From Liolophura sinensis (taxonomy: Eukaryota > Mollusca > Polyplacophora > Chitonida > Chitonidae), in contig NC_088299.1 in NCBI RefSeq assembly GCF_032854445.1, positions 3,511,001 through 3,571,000 of the forward strand: a DNA stretch of 60,000 nucleotides, given 5' to 3'. Within the stretch, counting starts at the first letter, position 1, and every line of letters begins with the position of its first letter. Shown here piece by piece: positions 56,501 to 60,000 of the stretch. Made by a program: the position numbers and the translations under genes. The notes beneath the pieces are model-generated. The model had not been told where the DNA came from and made no database searches. It saw only the letters and a list, made by a program, of their open reading frames with translations.

Positions 56501-58038
56501 AAGCGTTTGTCCCATTTTCATTCGACGAGATGATACCACAAACTGAACCATATGAGTGCGGCTTTAAAGGAGGAAGACAACAGTTTTAAATGATACTTGA
56601 AAGATGCAAGGAATGTTGCACGCTGGAGTTTGATGATTATTGATCTGGAACATCCATTACGATTGACGGCTGTTATAGGAATTACTGTATTACTGCAAAA
56701 CCGGAGAGGTTATTCCATCACACTCCCTCACTAAAGTTTCTTAAGATTTACAATAAGTATAATTGTTTTGCAGGTAAATATGTACATAATGTCCAGAATC
56801 CCTAAATATTCTTGAGTAAAGCACCAATTAAATAAATAAATAAATAAATAAATAAAAATAAATAAATCCGGAATCACTGACACCCCGCTCCCTCACTCTG
56901 TCTAAAATGATTAAGATGTACAGCATAGACAGAAAAACTAGAGGAGCGACGGCAGTGTGATAACTGGCAAATGGCCTATTAATCTGGTGCCAAATATTCA
57001 TCATGTTGAATTAGATATAACTGTGGATATATATCAACAGTTGCAATCAAAGCTCAGCTGTGACACAAATTATCCACATCTTTCAAACTGGTATTGTACA
57101 CAATATGGATATTGATTTCAAAAGGCTTTTATATGAATGTTTTTTTGACGCCTGCATGTAGATTTAAAATTAATTTAAATCGTGTGCCATGGTGATTTGT
57201 GAGGTGCTACTGTAAATATGTATCTCAGTTTGCACTATTATTGCTACTGTTTATATAGATTCAACGTAGCTATTTTACTTGAAACGATGTATACTTATTT
57301 TACCTAAAACGGTGTACACACGGTGCCTATTCCCGAGTGTCCTGTAAACGTTTAATGAAGAGGGTACAGCTTTTAATTGTCATTAATAAACACATAATGA
57401 AACATTAACTTACTCCAAAAGATGCAGCCTAGATTTGCAGTCCTCATTCATGCATGCTGCGGTTCGCTTATCGGTCTATTTACTTTAAAAGACTAGTGAT
57501 TTTATATATACAATTTAAAAACACAAGCGTCATCATGGCAATGTTCAAACGTTCAGCTGTTTGGGAGGAGAGTGGGATATACCCGTACCTGAACGTACAC
57601 ATGATTACTGACGGTTACTTAGCCAATGTAAAAGATTACTATTTCAAGTGAAAATGCTTTAGACCATCTTACAAATGCATGTGGAATGTTTACTGTAAAC
57701 ATTTACACAGTGTGTGTGTAAAACTTATACAGTATTTGCTGAACGTTTACTGAAACATCATTGTATCAGTAATAGCGCGAGAGATTAGGGCTCTTCGTCT
57801 GTATTTACTTACAAGACAACTGTACTAGATGTAAACTTTGATAAACCTAGACTAAAAGCGTTCGCTGAAATATATTTGGCAACAGTGGCAACACCCAACC
57901 AGTCTGATTTATTTTTCTACTTCTATTCCACAGATTGCCGGTGCCTTCATTACTTATTTCATCGTACTCATACAGTTCCAGCAGTCGTACAGCGCTTCTG
58001 GTTCCACTGTTTGTAACTGTACGCGGCTTTTTGGTTAA
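53525..58038 (+). CDS. GRL-7, gustatory-receptor-like 7-TM chemoreceptor
   Basis: Intact gene of 428 codons: exons 53525-54547, 55085-55153, 56009-56098 and 57934-58038, phase 0. The ATG at 53525 (MAASTKAKVY) was chosen over an adjacent upstream GTG. The N-terminus is shorter than in GRL-1 by eight codons. The family pattern is kept: SMSIFGLLF, HLWYLLNCVNALVTYKAC, EWFRRRHEDICQLL, CYGGGYLNHM; exon 2 AHAPLKTIHHIRVKD; exon 3 NKLTGQAIGLTALDIFVIDK; exon 4 TYFIVLIQF and the tail STVCNCTRLFG. It is the most diverged intact member of this array apart from GRL-4. Likely a plasma-membrane chemoreceptor. Confidence 0.92.
55283..55410 (-). repeat. SINE family 1, tail half, in intron 2 of GRL-7
   Basis: (ttta)n, gattgatatcttactccgtt, ctcaagaatatttccctta, gacggcggccagcattatgg, aggaaaccgggcagagtccg. 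The tRNA-like head is absent. Confidence 0.75.
56160..56515 (-). repeat. SINE family 2, minus copy in intron 3 of GRL-7
   Basis: gtatgcttggggtttaatgtc, taggtgtgtgcacatatact, ccgccaaagtgctgccgcca, and at the tRNA-like end ccgatccgggtttgatcccg and cgacttcgaggctgacgct. The best preserved of the three copies. Confidence 0.7.
56806..56872 (+). repeat. SINE family 1 tail with (AAAT)n
   Basis: aatattcttgagtaaagcac then caattaaataaataaataa: tail only. Confidence 0.6.
56938..56975 (+). repeat. R250 repeat fragment in intron 3 of GRL-7
   Basis: aggagcgacggcagtgtgat then aactggcaaatgg: first part of the repeat only. Confidence 0.45.
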
Positions 58039-58200
58039 CTCAACCCTTGAGTGTTCTGCAGACTTGCTTAACTGAAGGGTGTATTCACAAAACTGCTACC
58101 TAGCCGTGAAAACATGTACCTGTTGAGTTTTATTATTTTGACAAGAAGACAGCTCTTAGCCTCAGTCTGTGGACAAGATTTTTCTCACTGAAGAGCTGTA

Positions 58201-58415
58201 TGTATTTATTTATTAATTTGAATGGTGTTTTACCAAAAGGAAACCGGACAGAGCCCGCCGGGGGGAATCTACGACCACCTGCACGGACATAGCTTACTGG
58301 CAGATCCTCCCACGTGAGTGGGACTTGAACTCACAGCGACCGCATTGGCGAGGGGCTCCTGGGTTATTCCGCCGCGCTGGCGCGCTAAACACTTCCGCCA
58401 CAGAGGCTCCCCTGA
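58201..58415 (-). repeat. SINE family 1, near full-length
   Basis: Read in reverse complement: tRNA-like head (gcctctgtggcggaagtg, tagcgcgccagcgcggcg), B-box-like ggtcgctgtgagttcaagtcc, then the acgtgggaggatctgccag body and AAT-rich tail. It supports a tRNA-derived origin of the family. Confidence 0.8.
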
Positions 58416-59564
58416 AGACTTGTGAGATGAATTCGCGGCGCTCAGGTGTTTTGTATGATTATCGTACGTTGGTAGATTCATTTAAAAACTAAACCTTTTC
58501 TTCAATTTTTGCGCTGATAATATATTGATATGAATTAATGTGGGTTTATTTTACAGTTCTGTTTGTAGTGTAAAACTAGACGCTCTCCCTGAATGTTTCT
58601 AACTATAGCCTATTTCTTTTAACGAGTCGACTATATTCAACTGTCTGTAAAATCAGTCATACTCACTAACAAAATTGCCTTTATTCAGTGACACTTAACA
58701 ACTAAGCTCTACGCTTCAATATGTTGGATGTTCATATTCTTGCAAAAATGAAGTTAGAACACTTTTTCTAACTTTTAAACTCCATAATCCTTGTTTCGAC
58801 GCCAAGAACCCATTGCCTCTTGTGACGTCATAATTATTCAGAAGCATATGAATTTTAACATGTCGATGTGCAGAGGTTGTGTGGCTACGCGTCACTGACT
58901 AAAAACAGTTTTTGTAACGGGTTTGACTAATTTTACAGACATCTGAAAATTGGCGACTCCCTAAAAGAAATAGACTATAGAGGTAGAAAATTGTAGCCAC
59001 AATGCATGCATTTGTTTTCTGTGCGTCATTCCCTTTCTCTCAGATACTACTCAGATACTCAGATACACTACATAAACGCTGTTTCCCTTGGTGCATTAGC
59101 TGTTGCGTTTCCCCAGTCATTTATGGTGCTGTACAAATAAAGCTCAGATACCTATCAGAGATTATTCTCTCCTATCATTAATATATACTGATCGTTGGCT
59201 AACTGGTCATGTGGAAATCTTGGCCGTATAGCAAGTGGAAATCGTTTTCACAAACTTCTGTGTTAACCCATTTGCCATGAAGAAATCCTTATGCGAACAC
59301 CGATTCTCATCCAAATAAAACGGCGAGTTCGTCCGGCAACTCTCTTCGGGTGTCAGAAGTGACAAACCTGAACGACGGTGACCCTATCCAGAGAAGAGAC
59401 TACGAGATTTGGCATCATTGTAGAGGACAATCGTGTCATATCAGCTGTCAGGCTGAACACATAGCGTGCTGGAATTGTACGACGTCAGCACGGTGCGATT
59501 TGAGTGGAAACTTTTTGTAATAGTGAGATGTATATAATACGTAAAACAGGATGTTCTTTACACG
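58416..59564. other. Intergenic after GRL-7
   Basis: No gene or repeat that I can support. Confidence 0.4.
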
Positions 59565-59775
59565 TTATTTTATTTATTTATTTGATTGGTATTTTACGCC
59601 GTGGGTGGAAACCGGGCACAGCCCGGGGGAAACCCACGACCATCCGCAGGTTGCTGGCAGACATTCCCTCTTAGGCTGGAGAGGAAGCCAGAATGAGCTG
59701 GACTCACAGTGACCGCATTGGTGAGAGGCTCCTGGGTCATTACGCTGCGCCAGCACGTTAACCGACTCTTTACAC
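59565..59775 (-). repeat. SINE family 1, near full-length
   Basis: ttatttatttgattggtattt, gggtggaaaccgggcacagc, ccatccgcaggttgctggca, cagtgaccgcattggtgag, tcattacgctgcgccagcac: same layout as 58201-58415. Confidence 0.8.
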
Positions 59776-59829
59776 GTTAAGGTAGTGACCCGAGCTATGA
59801 GGCATAATACTAGAATTAACTATTCGTAC

Positions 59830-59946
59830 ATGATGGTCTTGCGTTTTCCCTCGGCTCTGTTCGGTTCCATCCCACCATAACTTGGCAGCGTTGTAGAAGT
59901 GAAATATTCCTGAGTTTGGCGTTAAACACCAATCAAATCAATAAAT
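59830..59946 (+). repeat. SINE family 1, tail half
   Basis: gatggtcttgcgttttccct, ccatcccaccataacttggc, gaaatattcctgagtttggc, gttaaacaccaatcaaatca. Opposite orientation to the neighbour at 59565, giving an inverted pair. Confidence 0.75.
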
Positions 59947-60000
59947 ATCTAAATTTAGCTGTTCGTACGAAGGAACTGTAAAAGAAGCAATGACCGAGGA

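Noticed and set aside
58320-58415. tRNA gene
   Set aside because: The A- and B-box-like words belong to the head of a repeated SINE; no complete cloverleaf is seen and the copies vary in key stem positions.

Overview
Organism and content. The window is AT-rich eukaryotic DNA with GT-AG introns, solo LTRs, LINE and Tc1/mariner relics and two families of tRNA-derived SINEs. It suggests a lophotrochozoan animal, most likely a mollusc, although a brachiopod or similar phylum cannot be excluded. The only confidently coding genes belong to one family: seven-transmembrane gustatory-receptor-like (GRL, 7tm_7, insect Gr/Or superfamily) chemoreceptors. Each has a long first exon (about 341-349 codons) followed by three short exons (23, 30 and 32-45 codons), all joined in phase 0. 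The last exon carries the Gr hallmark T-Y-(five hydrophobic residues)-Q-F.

Layout (GRL numbering is mine). 1-864: last intron and exon of GRL-0, cut by the window edge. 3209-7590: intact GRL-1. 13201-16664, minus strand: decayed inverted GRL-psi2 with a solo LTR in its first intron. 18915-22000: Tc1/mariner relic, 5'/3'-truncated GRL-psi3 exon and LINE relic in a row. 23997-28534: intact GRL-4, the sister of GRL-0. 33302-37851: intact GRL-5, the sister of GRL-1. 42679-48111: GRL-psi6, with a lost start codon, an internal deletion and two frameshifts. 53525-58038: intact GRL-7. A 200-N assembly gap lies at 51560-51759.

Duplication history. GRL-1, GRL-5 and GRL-psi6 sit in three copies of one unit of about 9.6-10 kb (about 1890-11580, 31865-41460, 41475-51500). 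Each unit carries, in order: a ~250-bp repeat, the promoter block, the receptor, a second receptor relic (5' end of exon 1) and a 43-bp minisatellite. GRL-0 and GRL-4 are copies of a second receptor type whose 3' flank runs directly into the first unit, so the ancestral unit probably held two receptor genes. GRL-psi6 looks like a gene-conversion chimera.

What may be new. Introns 2 and 3 of the GRL-1/5/psi6 trio hold small open frames behind good splice acceptors. The intron-2 frame (GLRRDLG...VDRF...WQNY) survives in all three copies, with an in-frame 21-nt deletion in one and mostly third-position changes between two. The intron-3 frame is in phase 0 with exon 3, so it could serve as an alternative last exon lacking the TY-QF helix. 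All receptors also share a short C-terminal tail with cysteines and an N-glycosylation sequon, as expected if the C-terminus is extracellular.
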